A DNA stretch of 64,000 nucleotides from Microvirga sp. SRT01 (GCA_018139225.1 JAGSNX010000003.1:1-64000), one strand, 5' to 3'. Positions 18,799-28,232 are shown, counted from the stretch's first letter. Numbers and translations: made by a program. Notes: generated from the letters alone by a model not told the origin.

Positions 18799-19737
18799 CT
18801 ACCGCCCCGCGGCCTTCGCGATCGCGTCCACCACCGCCGGCGCGACCGGCAGCGACGGGTCGGCATAGGCAGCGAGGTTCGCGGCGCGGTCTTCTCCGAC
18901 TGCCTTCAGCACGTGGTTGACGCCCGGCACGATCGCCAGCGTCGCCTTGGGGTCGGCCTTCGCCAGCGCCTGAGCATCGGCGACCGCCACCTGAAGATCG
19001 CGGTCGCCCTGCACGATCAGCACCGGCAGCGTGATCCGCGCGGCCAGTTTTACCGGGTCCTGCGCGAAGGCATCGATCAGGAAGCCCTGCACCTCCGCCC
19101 TGAACAGCGCGTCCAGCGGCGGCGGCAGCGTCGCCGGATCGACGCGCTTGCCCGACTCCAGCGCATCGATCGCCGCGAGCGCCGGCGACAGCAATGGCGC
19201 GTTCGCCGGATTGGCCCGCAACTGCTCCCGCATCACCGCACCAAGCGGCCGGCCGGGCGCGGCGACGAGGATCACGCCGCACAGGCCGCGCGGATCCTGT
19301 GCGGCCTTCAGCGCGACCAGCCCACCCTCGCTATGCCCCAGCAACCACGCGCATCGACCACCCGTGCGCTTGGCCGCCTCCGCCGCCCAGCGATGCGCGT
19401 CGGCAGCATAGTCGGCGATCGTCACCGCATTGGCGTCGGCGACCGCGGCCTTGCTGCCGAACATTCCGCGCTTGTCGATCCGCAGCGTCGAGACGCCGCG
19501 CGCCGCCAGCGCCTCCGCCAGCAGGCGATAGGAGGCCGCCGTCATGCCCAGCGGACTGTTGCCGTCGCGATCGGTCGGGCCGGAACCGGGGATCACCACC
19601 ACGACCGGCGCACGCCTCTCCGCCTCCGATCTTGCGTCGAGCAACGTCCCCGCCAAGGGTCCCTGAGGCCCCGCGATCGTCACCGCGCTCGCAACCGCCG
19701 CCGATTTTACGACTGCCGCCATCATCGTCCAGATCAT
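18799..19737 (-). CDS. Alpha/beta hydrolase
   Basis: A 312-residue serine hydrolase of the alpha/beta fold. The oxyanion region VVVIPGSGPTDRDGNSP (about residues 46-62), the nucleophile elbow GHSEGG (about 133-138), an Asp in VQGDRD (about 245) and a His in GVNHVLK (about 275) make a complete triad. A hydrophobic N-terminus may be a signal or anchor. The substrate is unknown; the closest look is to esterase-like proteins. Its ATG overlaps the stop of the ribbon-helix-helix gene (ATGA), placing it third in the SPFH operon. Confidence 0.88.
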   Translation of the reverse strand: MIWTMMAAVVKSAAVASAVTIAGPQGPLAGTLLDARSEAERRAPVVVVIPGSGPTDRDGNSPLGMTAASYRLLAEALAARGVSTLRIDKRGMFGSKAAVADANAVTIADYAADAHRWAAEAAKRTGGRCAWLLGHSEGGLVALKAAQDPRGLCGVILVAAPGRPLGAVMREQLRANPANAPLLSPALAAIDALESGKRVDPATLPPPLDALFRAEVQGFLIDAFAQDPVKLAARITLPVLIVQGDRDLQVAVADAQALAKADPKATLAIVPGVNHVLKAVGEDRAANLAAYADPSLPVAPAVVDAIAKAAGR

Positions 19738-19940
19738 TCCTCATCCCCCTTCGGCGGTCGCCCGCGTCGTGCCGGTTGCGGCGCGTCCAGCTTCACCCCC
19801 CGCCGCGCCAGCGCTTCGCGCAGCAGGCATTCCACCTCCGCGTTCACGCTGCGCAGGTCGCCCGCCGCCGCCCGCTCGATCGCCGCGTACAGAGCGGGAT
19901 CGAGACGCAGCGGAAAGGCCTTGCGCGGCGGGACCGTCAT
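19734..19940 (-). CDS. Small Arc-like ribbon-helix-helix protein
   Basis: A 68-residue protein. Residues 6-50 (RKAFPLRLDPALYAAIERAA, then RSVNAEVECLLREALARRG) fit an Arc/MetJ-type ribbon-helix-helix: one strand that contacts DNA and two helices. The C-terminus is basic (ARRGRPPKG), like an AT-hook. It is probably a local transcription regulator of the SPFH-RHH-hydrolase operon. It starts 14 bp after the SPFH stop and overlaps the hydrolase start. A HicB-like antitoxin role is possible but no toxin gene is adjacent. Confidence 0.75.
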   Translation of the reverse strand: MTVPPRKAFPLRLDPALYAAIERAAAGDLRSVNAEVECLLREALARRGVKLDAPQPARRGRPPKGDEE

Positions 19941-19953
19941 CGTCGATCCCGCA

Positions 19954-20847
19954 TCACTGATAAAGCGACCCGGCGTTGACCACCGGCTGCGTGTCGCGTT
20001 CGCCGCACAGCACGACCATCAGGTTCGACACCATCGCCGCACGCCGCTCGTCGTCCAGTTCGACGACGTTCTTCGCCGACAGCTGCGCCAGCGCCAGCTC
20101 GACCATCCCGACCGCACCCTCGACCAGCGTCGTCCGCGCCGCGACCACCGCCTGCGCCTGTTGCCGGCGCAGCATCGCCCCCGCGATCTCCTGCGCATAA
20201 GCGAGATGCGTGAAGCCGCATTCATCGACCGTGATCCCCGCCACCGACAGCCGCGCGATCAGTTCGTGGCGCAACTCGACGCCGACCTGATCGTGATTGC
20301 CGCGCAGCGTCACCTCCTGATGCTCGTAATCGTCATAGGGGTAGCGCGATCCGATCGTCCGCACCGCCGCCTCGATCTGCACGTTCACGAACGCCTTGTA
20401 GTCGTCGACGTCGAACAGCGCCTGCGCCGTGTCGACGACGCGCCACACCACCTGCGCCGCCATCTCGATCGGATTGCCGCGCAGGTCGTTGACCTTGATC
20501 CGTTCGGAGATGACGTTGTTGGACCGTACGGAGATGCGGCGGCGGATCAGCCACGGCAGGACCCAGCGCAAACCCGAATTGCGATCGGTGCCGCGATACG
20601 CGCCGAACAAGGTGATCGCCGCCGCCTGATTGGGTTGCAGCATGTAGAAACCACAGGCGACGAACACGACGACGACCATGCACAGGAGGGGCAACCACGC
20701 CATGACGGGCGGCCATTGCTCGGTCGCCAGCTCCACCACCGACAGCGCCGCCCCGATCAGCGCCGCGAATCCGAGCGCCAGCATCACCAGCCCGTTCGCG
20801 CTGGCCGCCGGCCGTTCCGCCGACCGCGTGAGTATCCCCTGTTCCAT
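19954..20847 (-). CDS. SPFH/band 7 domain membrane protein
   Basis: A 297-residue protein. Two hydrophobic segments (about residues 20-40 and 48-68) anchor it, then a band 7 domain runs from FYMLQPNQAAAITLFGAYRGT to about residue 240, including RTIGSRYPYDDYEHQ and AYAQEIAGAMLRRQQAQAVVAAR. It is likely a membrane scaffold of the stomatin/prohibitin superfamily, but not HflK/C by context. Ribosome-binding site GGGAGGG. It heads an operon with a ribbon-helix-helix protein and an alpha/beta hydrolase. Confidence 0.88.
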   Translation of the reverse strand: MEQGILTRSAERPAASANGLVMLALGFAALIGAALSVVELATEQWPPVMAWLPLLCMVVVVFVACGFYMLQPNQAAAITLFGAYRGTDRNSGLRWVLPWLIRRRISVRSNNVISERIKVNDLRGNPIEMAAQVVWRVVDTAQALFDVDDYKAFVNVQIEAAVRTIGSRYPYDDYEHQEVTLRGNHDQVGVELRHELIARLSVAGITVDECGFTHLAYAQEIAGAMLRRQQAQAVVAARTTLVEGAVGMVELALAQLSAKNVVELDDERRAAMVSNLMVVLCGERDTQPVVNAGSLYQ

Positions 20848-20864
20848 CCGTCCCTCCCGTTATT

Positions 20865-20874
20865 GTGATATCAC
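20865..20874 (-). promoter_or_regulatory. GTGATATCAC palindrome before the SPFH gene
   Basis: A perfect 10-bp palindrome 18 nt upstream of the SPFH start, in an A/T-rich stretch unlike its surroundings (AATATC nearby). It could be the operator for the ribbon-helix-helix protein encoded in the same operon. This is inference; palindromes this short also arise by chance. Confidence 0.35.
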
Positions 20875-20940
20875 TTTAATATCGTTTCGGGAGGCGATGC
20901 AAGGGGAATCGTTGGGCGCTCCCATAGGTCCATGTAACCC

Positions 20941-21032
20941 CTCCCCGTCACCCCAGCGGAAGCTGGGGTCTCACGAGGAGGCGCGGCATGGTCGACCCAC
21001 GGGGAGGCCCCAGCTTTCGCTGGGGCGACGGG
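20941..21032. repeat. Intergenic palindromic repeat (second copy of the 6683 family)
   Basis: It opens CTCCCCGTCACCCCAGCG, the same as the element at 6683, then GGAAGCTGGGGTCTC; the far arm reads GAGGCCCCAGCTTTCGCTGG. The outer and inner arms pair. It lies in the 280-bp gap between the SPFH gene and pal. The rest of the gap holds no gene. Confidence 0.78.
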
Positions 21033-21127
21033 AACGTTGCGACGAGGGATGACCGCGGGGGCAAAGAAAACCCTCCCTCGCCATCGGCGAGGAAGGGTTC
21101 TCCGATCCGGCAAACTTTCCGTAAAAA

Positions 21128-21649
21128 TCAGCTCAAAACGATCGTCACCGCGCGACGGTTGGCGGCATAGGCGGCCTCGTCCGAGCCGGTTTCGGCCGGC
21201 CGCTCGCTGCCATAGCTGATGACGCTCATCCGTGACGGCGATACGCCCTTGGCGGCCAGATAGTTCTTCGCCGAGTTCGCACGGCGATCGCCCAGCGCGA
21301 GGTTGTACTCGCGCGTGCCGCGCTCGTCGCAATGCCCCTCGATCGTGATGCGGACGTTCGGATAGCGGTTCAGCCATTCCGCCTGGCTGTCGAGGATCGC
21401 GCGCGCCTGCGGGTCGATGTCATACTGGTCGAGCCCGAAATTGACGGTGTTCGACGTAACCGAGCGGGTGAAGTCGGCGTTCGAACCCGGTACCACCTCG
21501 TTGCCGGTCTGGCCGGTTGGGTTGCCGGTCGATCCGGTGTCTGCCGGGCCGGTCACGGGTGCTGGCGGCAGCACCTCCGGCCGCTTCTTGGAACAGGCGG
21601 CCAGCGCCAGCGCGGCGGTGGCGAGGATCAGCGTGGTCTTCAGCGTCAT
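21128..21649 (-). CDS. pal: Peptidoglycan-associated lipoprotein
   Basis: A 173-residue outer-membrane lipoprotein of the Tol-Pal system. The lipobox LAAC places the lipidated Cys at residue 19. A Gly/Thr/Pro linker (about 20-60) leads to the OmpA-like domain (about 68-172), which binds diaminopimelate in peptidoglycan; EGHCDERGTREYN and LGDRRANSAKNYL are its signature. It is the last gene of the cluster ybgC-tolQRAB-pal, 35 bp after tolB. Confidence 0.96.
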   Translation of the reverse strand: MTLKTTLILATAALALAACSKKRPEVLPPAPVTGPADTGSTGNPTGQTGNEVVPGSNADFTRSVTSNTVNFGLDQYDIDPQARAILDSQAEWLNRYPNVRITIEGHCDERGTREYNLALGDRRANSAKNYLAAKGVSPSRMSVISYGSERPAETGSDEAAYAANRRAVTIVLS

Positions 21650-21684
21650 TGGTCATACTCCCGGTATGTCAGAACCAAATAGTG

Positions 21685-23067
21685 TCAGGGGCGCAGCGGT
21701 CCCCAGGCGGGATCGGACCCGCCGAGCGGCGTCGGAATACGGCGTTCGTTGACGCCGGTCAGATCGACCGACCATAATTGCCCCGATCCGCCCGAACCGC
21801 GGCCGGAGCGATAGAAATTGATGACGCGGCCGTTCGGCGACCAGCTCGGCCCCTCGTCCGACCAGCTGTCGGTCAGCAGTTTCTCGCCGCCGCCGCTGGG
21901 CGACATGATGCCGATCCGGAAATTGCCCGCCAGCTTGGTGAACGCGATCAGGTCTCCGCGCGGGCTCCAGACCGGTGTCGCATAGCGGCCGCCGCCGAAG
22001 CTGATCCGCTGCTGGTTCGAACCGTCGGCGTTCATGACGTAGATCTGCTGCCCGCCCGACCGGTCGCTCTCGAACACGATCTTCGATCCATCGGGCGAAT
22101 AGCTGCCGCCGGTGTCGATCCCAGGCGAGGTCGTCAGCCGCTGCGGCGTGCCCCCTTGCGACGACACGCGATACACGTCGGTGTTGCCGCCCTGCGCCAT
22201 CGAGAACAGGATGAAGCGGCCATCGGGCGAGAAGCGCGGCGCGAACGTCGTCGCGACGTTCTGCACCACCAGCCGCTGCTTGCCCGATCCGATGTCGTAG
22301 ACATAGATCGCCGGGATCTTGCCCACATAGCTCATATACACGATCGACTGCTGGTTCGGCGCGAAGCGCGGCGTCAGCACGATCGACTGGCCGTTGGTCA
22401 GGAAGCGGTGGTTGGCCCCGTCCTGATCCATGATCGCCAGCCGCTTGACCCGCTTGTCCTTGGGTCCCGTCTCCGAGACGTAGACGACGCGGCTGTCGAA
22501 ATACGGCCCCTCGCCGGTCAGCCGCGCATAGATCGTGTCCGCGCATTTATGCGCCGCGCGCCGCCAGTCTGCCGGCGGCACGACGAAGCCCTGCCGCGTC
22601 AGCTCCGTCTTGGCGGCGACGTCATACAGGTAGCAGCCGACCGTCAGATTACCGTCGCCGTTCGCCCGCACGAAGCCCTGCACCAGCGACTGCGCGCCCG
22701 TGCCGCTCCAGTAATCGAACGCCGGTGCGGTCACTTCCGGAAACGCGACGGCGCGCATGCGGTTGGCGGGCAGCGGCGTGAACAGCCCGGAATTGCGCAG
22801 GTCGGTGGCGATGATGTCCGCCAATTGCCGGCCGAGCGCGTCGGTCGATCCGGCGGGCGTGTTCACCACCGACTGGGTCGGCATCACCGGGATCGCGATC
22901 GGCATCGGCGCGGAGATGCCGCCCTCGACATCCACGACCAGTCCGCCGCCGTCCTGCTGCTGCGCGGCGGGAGCAGCGGAGGGAGCGGGCGGAGTCTCCT
23001 GCGCCATCACGGGCGCAGCGGTGGAGAGGGCGAGCAGGGTCAGAAAACGGCGCATCATCATCCTCAT
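21685..23067 (-). CDS. tolB: Tol-Pal system beta-propeller protein TolB
   Basis: A 460-residue periplasmic protein with a signal peptide (cleavage after about APVMAQ). The N-terminal domain (about residues 45-190) is followed by a six-bladed propeller with repeated FSPDGRFILFS, YSPDGSKIVFESDR and WSPRGDLIAF blades. It binds Pal and takes part in outer-membrane constriction at division. The start is one of several Met codons in MRMMMRR; the first overlaps the tolA stop (ATGA) and is used here. Confidence 0.96.
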   Translation of the reverse strand: MRMMMRRFLTLLALSTAAPVMAQETPPAPSAAPAAQQQDGGGLVVDVEGGISAPMPIAIPVMPTQSVVNTPAGSTDALGRQLADIIATDLRNSGLFTPLPANRMRAVAFPEVTAPAFDYWSGTGAQSLVQGFVRANGDGNLTVGCYLYDVAAKTELTRQGFVVPPADWRRAAHKCADTIYARLTGEGPYFDSRVVYVSETGPKDKRVKRLAIMDQDGANHRFLTNGQSIVLTPRFAPNQQSIVYMSYVGKIPAIYVYDIGSGKQRLVVQNVATTFAPRFSPDGRFILFSMAQGGNTDVYRVSSQGGTPQRLTTSPGIDTGGSYSPDGSKIVFESDRSGGQQIYVMNADGSNQQRISFGGGRYATPVWSPRGDLIAFTKLAGNFRIGIMSPSGGGEKLLTDSWSDEGPSWSPNGRVINFYRSGRGSGGSGQLWSVDLTGVNERRIPTPLGGSDPAWGPLRP

Positions 23068-24055
23068 CCGGGCAATTTGTAGCGGAGCGTGAAATTGCTC
23101 CAGCCATTCTGGACGTCATACAGGTCCGCAGGCAACCCGCGCAGCGGCGCACATCCGACGAAGCTGGCGATCGCAAGATCGTCGACGCGGTCGACATAGC
23201 GGCTGTTCTCGTCGTCGACGCCGCTGTGCCCGACGACGCGGGGCCGCGCCGCGAGGCTGCCGTCGCGATTCAGCTTCAGGTTGATCGTGACGCGGATGCG
23301 CGATGCGCCGGGGCCGGGATTGACCTGACGGTTGGCGCAGGGTTGCACCTGCCGCTGGATCGCCGAACCGATGTCGGCTGCCGCCTGCGCGCCCATCTTC
23401 GCGGCGGGTGCCGCCTCCGCCTTGCTGGTCGAGGGGCGATCCGACAGCCCCTTCAGGAAATCGTCGCCGAGACGCGATCCGCGCGGCTTCGACGCAGTCG
23501 CGGTCGGCGAATTGCCACTCCCGCGCGCCGCCGTCGTCGGTTTGGCCGCACTCGCCGCCGCCCTGGTCGCGGTCTTCGCGGGCGCAGGCTTTGCGGCGGG
23601 CGCGGACGGCTTGGCCGGCGTCGGCTTCGCGGGCGCGGCCTTTTCCGGGGCGGGCGTCGGCTTCTTCGGTTGCGGCTTGAGGGCCGGCGCCGGCTTCGGA
23701 GCGGGCGCGGGTTTCGGCTTCGCGACCGGTTCCGGTGCGGGCTTGGGCGGGGCCGGCTTCGGTGCGGGCGCTGGCGGCGCAGGATCGGGCTTCGGCGCGG
23801 GTGGAGCCTCCACCGGCTCCGGCGGCGCGGCGTCTTCGGGCGGGCCTTCCTCGGGAGCGACCGACTGCGCCGGCTCGACGTTCGGGGTCGGGGACACCGC
23901 CTCCTTGCCGACCTCCTCGACCAGCGACACCGTGATCGGCTGCTGCTTCAGCGTCTCGGGATTGGGAGTCGCGAGGAACCCGACCGAGAGCAACCCGAAG
24001 AGCACGGCGTGCCCCCCGAGCGCGACGCCCAGCCCGATCTTCTCGCTCCGCTCCA

Positions 24056-24056
<1 letters not shown>
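23064..24056 (-). CDS. tolA: TolA-like envelope protein
   Basis: A 330-residue protein that links the inner-membrane TolQR motor to TolB/Pal. One N-terminal membrane helix (about residues 10-30) is followed by a long Pro/Ala/Lys-rich stalk (about 40-190), typical of alphaproteobacterial TolA, and a C-terminal domain (about 225-330) with QVQPCANRQVNPG and RVTINLKLNRDGSL. Sequence conservation is low in this family; the call rests on architecture and position between tolR and tolB. Confidence 0.9.
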
Positions 24057-24505
<449 letters not shown>

Positions 24506-24520
24506 GTCAGCGCCCCCCGC

Positions 24521-25213
24521 TCAACGGCTGCCGTCGAGCTGCCGCGACAGCGTCGTGTGGAACCCGTCGGCGAAGCGGTTCAGCGCCGCCTCGATCCGGT
24601 TCACGCCGTGGCTGAAGCGGTTGTAGGCGATCACCGCGGGGATCGCCGCGAACAGGCCGATCGCGGTCGCGAACAGCGCCTCCGCGATACCCGGCGCAAC
24701 GACGGCCAGCGATGAATTCTGCGCTGACGCGATCCCGGTGAACGAGCGCATGATGCCCCAGACGGTGCCGAACAGCCCGACGAAGGGCGCGACCGAGCCG
24801 ACCGTCGCCAGGATGTTCAGCCGGTCCGACAGCCGGTCGATCTCCGACGCCGCCGCCGCGCCCATCGCCGTCGCCAGCCGCTCGCGCGTGCCGCCCTTGT
24901 CGATCTGCCCGCCCGCGGTCGAGTGTCGCCACTCGCGTACGCCCGCCGCGAACACGCGTGCGGACGGCAGGTCGCGCTCCGCCTCCGCCTTGTGGAACGC
25001 GTCGATATCGTCCGCCTTCCAGAAATCGCGCTCGAACTTCGTCATGTCCTTGCGTGTCCGCTTCAGCCGCACGGAAAAGCCGATGATGATCGCCCAGGTC
25101 CAGATGCTCGCCGCGAGCAGCCCGCCCATGACGAACTTCACCACCCAGTCCGCCTGGAGGAACAGCGCGACGGGCGACATCGTCGCGGCGTCCATGTTGA
25201 AGACGGGATTCAT
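24521..25213 (-). CDS. tolQ: TolQ/ExbB proton channel protein
   Basis: A 230-residue inner-membrane protein with three helices (about residues 18-38, 135-155, 170-195). LATVGSVAPFVGLFGTVWGIM and EALFATAIGLFAAIPAVIAYN are the MotA/TolQ/ExbB signature. It converts the proton gradient into force for the Tol complex. The ATG reading MNPVFNMD is used, because it overlaps the ybgC stop (ATGA); an upstream ATG adds a non-family leader. Confidence 0.95.
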   Translation of the reverse strand: MNPVFNMDAATMSPVALFLQADWVVKFVMGGLLAASIWTWAIIIGFSVRLKRTRKDMTKFERDFWKADDIDAFHKAEAERDLPSARVFAAGVREWRHSTAGGQIDKGGTRERLATAMGAAAASEIDRLSDRLNILATVGSVAPFVGLFGTVWGIMRSFTGIASAQNSSLAVVAPGIAEALFATAIGLFAAIPAVIAYNRFSHGVNRIEAALNRFADGFHTTLSRQLDGSR

Positions 25214-25662
25214 TCTTGCCCCTCGATCAGTCGGCGAAAGATATCGGTCCACGCGGCCGGCTGGCGTAGCGGACGGCCGTTGCCGGCGACCAATGCCGCC
25301 GTCACCACCGCTTCTGCCAGCACTTCCTGCTCGCGCCTGACCGTTTGATGAATGACGACGCGCGCGGGCGTCGTCGCGGTCACCCGGCTGGCGACGATCA
25401 GCGCATCGTCCAGCCGTGCGGGTGCGCGGTAGCGGATATGCAGGTCGGTGATCGCATAGGCCCCGCCGCCACCCTCGAACGTCGCACGCTGGTCGATCCC
25501 GGCCAGCCGCAGCATGTCCGACCGCGCCCGCTCCATATAGCGCAGATAGTTGGCGTGGTAGACGACGCCCGACAGGTCGGTATCCTCGAAATACACGCGC
25601 AGGGGCAGGCGATGCTCCACGCCCGCGAAACGCCCCTCCGTCGGCTGGTCCACGCCGGTCAT
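25210..25662 (-). CDS. ybgC: YbgC-type acyl-CoA thioesterase
   Basis: A 150-residue hot-dog-fold thioesterase, usually the first gene of tol-pal clusters. VYFEDTDLSGVVYHANYLRYMERARSDML, split over about residues 23-50, contains the catalytic Asp of the 4-hydroxybenzoyl-CoA thioesterase type. It hydrolyses acyl-CoA or acyl-ACP near the membrane. The ATG at MTGVDQ is chosen because upstream codons run into the divergent promoter region with the VOC gene. Confidence 0.93.
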   Translation of the reverse strand: MTGVDQPTEGRFAGVEHRLPLRVYFEDTDLSGVVYHANYLRYMERARSDMLRLAGIDQRATFEGGGGAYAITDLHIRYRAPARLDDALIVASRVTATTPARVVIHQTVRREQEVLAEAVVTAALVAGNGRPLRQPAAWTDIFRRLIEGQE

Positions 25663-25757
25663 GCGCGCCCCGTTAACCCAACGGTTCGTCGGACGGAACC
25701 CTGTTCGCCTCGTCCAAGCGGCGGTAGAACCGCCGAAAAGCACAGGAGAGCGAACAT

Positions 25758-26159
25758 ATGGCCGACCGTCCCACCGCTGGCGTCACCCCCTTCCTCACCA
25801 TCCGCGGCCGCCGCGGTCAGGAGGCGCTGGACTTCTACACCCGCGCGTTCGGCGGCGAGGTCGTGGAGCGCAATGTCGCGGAGGACGGCCAGCGCCTGAT
25901 GCAGGCGGGGCTGAGGATCAACGGCGGCTTCGTCATGCTGTCCGACGAGTTCCCCGAATGGCGCGGCGCAGCGGAACCCGAGCCGCAGGGGGTAACGCTC
26001 CACCTCCAGGTCGACGATGCCGACCGCTGGACCGAGCGCGCGGCAAAGGCCGGCGCGACCGTGACGATGCCGGTCGCCGACCAGTTCTGGGGCGACCGCT
26101 ACGGTCAGGTCACCGACCCCTTCGGCCACCGCTGGTCGATCGGTTCGCCGATCAAGTGA
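25758..26159 (+). CDS. VOC (glyoxalase/PhnB-like) family protein
   Basis: A 133-residue one-domain protein of the vicinal-oxygen-chelate superfamily. TPFLTIRGRRGQEALDFYTRAFGGEV at the start and the VTDPFGHRWSIGSP end are the PhnB-like signature. Metal binding and substrate are not certain. A GGCGGT-AGA-ACCGCC hairpin lies 25 bp before the start and an AGGAG-type site precedes the ATG. It is divergent from ybgC. Confidence 0.85.
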   Translation: MADRPTAGVTPFLTIRGRRGQEALDFYTRAFGGEVVERNVAEDGQRLMQAGLRINGGFVMLSDEFPEWRGAAEPEPQGVTLHLQVDDADRWTERAAKAGATVTMPVADQFWGDRYGQVTDPFGHRWSIGSPIK

Positions 26160-26164
26160 GCAAG

Positions 26165-26266
26165 CTCTCCCCTCCCCTTCAGGGGAGGGGCCGGGGGTGG
26201 GGCGCTTCCGCAAACGGGTCGCTCGTTGAGAGGCCCCACCCCAACCCTCCCCTGAAGGGGAGGGAG
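26165..26266. repeat. Intergenic palindromic repeat (CTCCCCTTCAGGGGAGGGG type)
   Basis: Opening arm CTCCCCTTCAGGGGAGGGG and closing arm CCCTCCCCTGAAGGGGAGGG; inner GGGGTGGGGC pairs with GCCCCACCCC-like sequence. It sits between the convergent VOC and nitronate monooxygenase genes, where it can act as a transcript-end hairpin in both directions. Confidence 0.78.
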
Positions 26267-26318
26267 TAGTTCGGCACTGCGTCGCGGGCTCCACCCGCCG
26301 ACGTTCGTGCCGAGTTCG

Positions 26319-27347
26319 TCACCCCGCCCGCCGCTCCAGCGCCGCCGCCGCCTCGTCCATCAGCTCGGCGATGATCGCCGCGGTCGGCTCCTCGCGCTTG
26401 ACCATGCCGACCGACTGGCCCGCCATGACCGAGCCATGCTCGACATCGCCGTCGATCACCGCGCGGCGCAGCGCGCCCGCCCAGTAATGCTCGATCTGCA
26501 ACTGCGCCTCCGCCATCGCGACGCCGCCCTCGTCCAGCGACAGCGCGACCTCTCGCTGCTTCGCGGTGAACAGTTCGCCACCGGCATTCTTCAGCGCACG
26601 CACCGGGATCACCGGCAGGCGCGGGTCGAGCTGCACCGACGCCACCGCATCGCGCGCCGACGCGCGCAGGAACGCCTTCTTGAAATTCGGATGTGCGATC
26701 GATTCGGTCGCGCAGACGAACTTGGTGCCGAGCTGCACGCCCGCCGCGCCCATCTCCAGATAGCCGGCGATCGCCTCGCCCCGGCCGATCCCGCCCGCGA
26801 CGAACACCGGCAGCTCGGCGGCGATCTCCGGCAGCATCTCCTGCGCCAGCACGCTGGTCGACACCGGCCCGATATGGCCGCCCGCCTCCATCCCCTCGAT
26901 CACCAGCGCGTCGACGCCCGATCGGATCAGCTTCTTCGCGAGACTGAGCGCCGGCGCGAAGCAGATGACCTTCGCCCCCGTCGCCTTGATCGCCTCCAGC
27001 GAACCCTTGGGCGGCAATCCGCCCGCCAGCACGACATGGCCGACCCCGTGCCGCCCGCAGACTTCGATCAGCGCCATCAGGTCGGGGTGCATCGTAATCA
27101 GGTTCACGCCGAACGGCTTGTCGGTCAGCGCCCTGGTCGCGGTGATCTCCCGGTCGAGCAGGTCGACCGTCATCGCGCCGCACGCGATCACCCCGAACCC
27201 GCCAGCATTGGAGATCGCGGCGACGAGGTTGCGCTCGCTGACCCACGACATCGCGCCACCCAGAATGGCGACCTCGCTCCCCAGAAAATCGGCACCGCGC
27301 TGCATCAGGCGGTCGAGACGGGGCGAGGCAGCGGTCAGATCGTTCAT
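26319..27347 (-). CDS. Nitronate monooxygenase (2-nitropropane dioxygenase family)
   Basis: A 342-residue FMN-dependent TIM-barrel enzyme that oxidises nitronates such as propionate-3-nitronate, or acts as an enoyl reductase-like member. Visible are GGAMSWVSERNLVAAISNAGGFGVIACG (about residues 30-57), the VIEGMEAGGHIGP block (about 147-159) and the phosphate-binding VFVAGGIGRGEAIAGYLEMGAAGVQLGTKF stretch (about 181-210). No partner gene is nearby. Substrate unproven. Confidence 0.9.
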   Translation of the reverse strand: MNDLTAASPRLDRLMQRGADFLGSEVAILGGAMSWVSERNLVAAISNAGGFGVIACGAMTVDLLDREITATRALTDKPFGVNLITMHPDLMALIEVCGRHGVGHVVLAGGLPPKGSLEAIKATGAKVICFAPALSLAKKLIRSGVDALVIEGMEAGGHIGPVSTSVLAQEMLPEIAAELPVFVAGGIGRGEAIAGYLEMGAAGVQLGTKFVCATESIAHPNFKKAFLRASARDAVASVQLDPRLPVIPVRALKNAGGELFTAKQREVALSLDEGGVAMAEAQLQIEHYWAGALRRAVIDGDVEHGSVMAGQSVGMVKREEPTAAIIAELMDEAAAALERRAG

Positions 27348-27522
27348 CCCGCTTCCCTAGAACGCCCTGCGGCCGGATTGAAGGGGCCGTTTCCGGTAGT
27401 GCTGGTCGCGTGCTTCGATCCCCGCGACATCGATGGTTCATCCGGACGACGGGAACTCGGCGGGTGGCGATCAAGTCACGCCGGCCTTACGCTGCCGAAG
27501 CGCACATGGATCGGAGACCGTC

Positions 27523-27834
27523 ATGATCGTCCTGGACGACGAACACTACCGCTGGACTCTGCTGGAAGAGAATGGACAACTCTTCCTCGACGCGATGTGC
27601 AGCCACAGCGCGGTGGATTACAATGTCCTGCTCGCGTTGAACGAGGAAGAAATTCTCTTGTTCAAGAAGAAGGGCCGCTCCTATCTCGATAGTCTCGCGT
27701 CCAGCATCCACCACAGTGCACCAGGCGTTCGTGGCAGCAAGTCACCTTACAAGCCGCGCAGCCTCGTCATGACGCCCGAGCGCGAGCGGGCGAATGACGC
27801 CATCAAGAGGTGGGACGCGGGCGAGCGGACATGA
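27523..27834 (+). CDS. Hypothetical 103-residue protein
   Basis: I do not recognise this protein. It begins MIVLDDEHYRWTLLEENGQLFLDAMC, is acidic in the first half (residues 1-55), then basic (SKSPYKPRSLVMTPERERANDAIKRW). It contains no signal peptide or membrane segment. Start: ATG with GGAG about 8 nt upstream. It has lower GC and less biased codon use than its neighbours and opens an accessory pocket that also holds a toxin remnant and an immunity gene; an immunity-protein role is possible but only by context. Confidence 0.6.
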   Translation: MIVLDDEHYRWTLLEENGQLFLDAMCSHSAVDYNVLLALNEEEILLFKKKGRSYLDSLASSIHHSAPGVRGSKSPYKPRSLVMTPERERANDAIKRWDAGERT

Positions 27835-28232
27835 CAGCAAGGCGGGTAGCGATAGCCGACATTCGGCAGCGGCCGTCTTTCCCGGAAGGGATCGAATATT
27901 GGGAACGATCGGTTTGACGTAAAATACCCGATCCGTCCCGAGGCTCGCTTTGATCTCCCGCGGTGAAAAGCAAACCCACACAGTTGTTGGTCCGTGTCAG
28001 CGGTCTGTGAGTGGCTTCCTGCAAGTCTCCGGATGTGGCGCGCATGGCGGTGGCTCAGGCTCAGGCGATGGTGACTAGCCTTCCGGATCCAGCAACCTCG
28101 CCGAGGGCTGGCTGGTATCCGCCTCGGGGCGATCTACCCAGATCGACTACGCACCTAATCGGAGCGACTAGCGCATCGGAACGGCACCGACGTTATCTCC
28201 ATGCGCAGCAGCGAGGCAGAGGTGCGGCGTGA
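27835..28232. other. Gene-poor stretch with decayed frames
   Basis: About 400 bp with no frame that looks like a protein family. A short run encodes GGSGSGDGD before a stop (about 28047-28077), which could be the remains of a linker in a larger toxin gene. GC is lower than in the flanking core. No tRNA, hairpin terminator or transposase was seen. Confidence 0.4.

Noticed and set aside
27835..28060. Possible tRNA or other structured RNA
   Set aside because: No T-loop consensus, acceptor pairing or CCA end could be found.
28011..28232. 73-residue plus-strand frame before the toxin remnant
   Set aside because: Low-complexity composition, no ribosome-binding site, no motif; probably part of decayed sequence.
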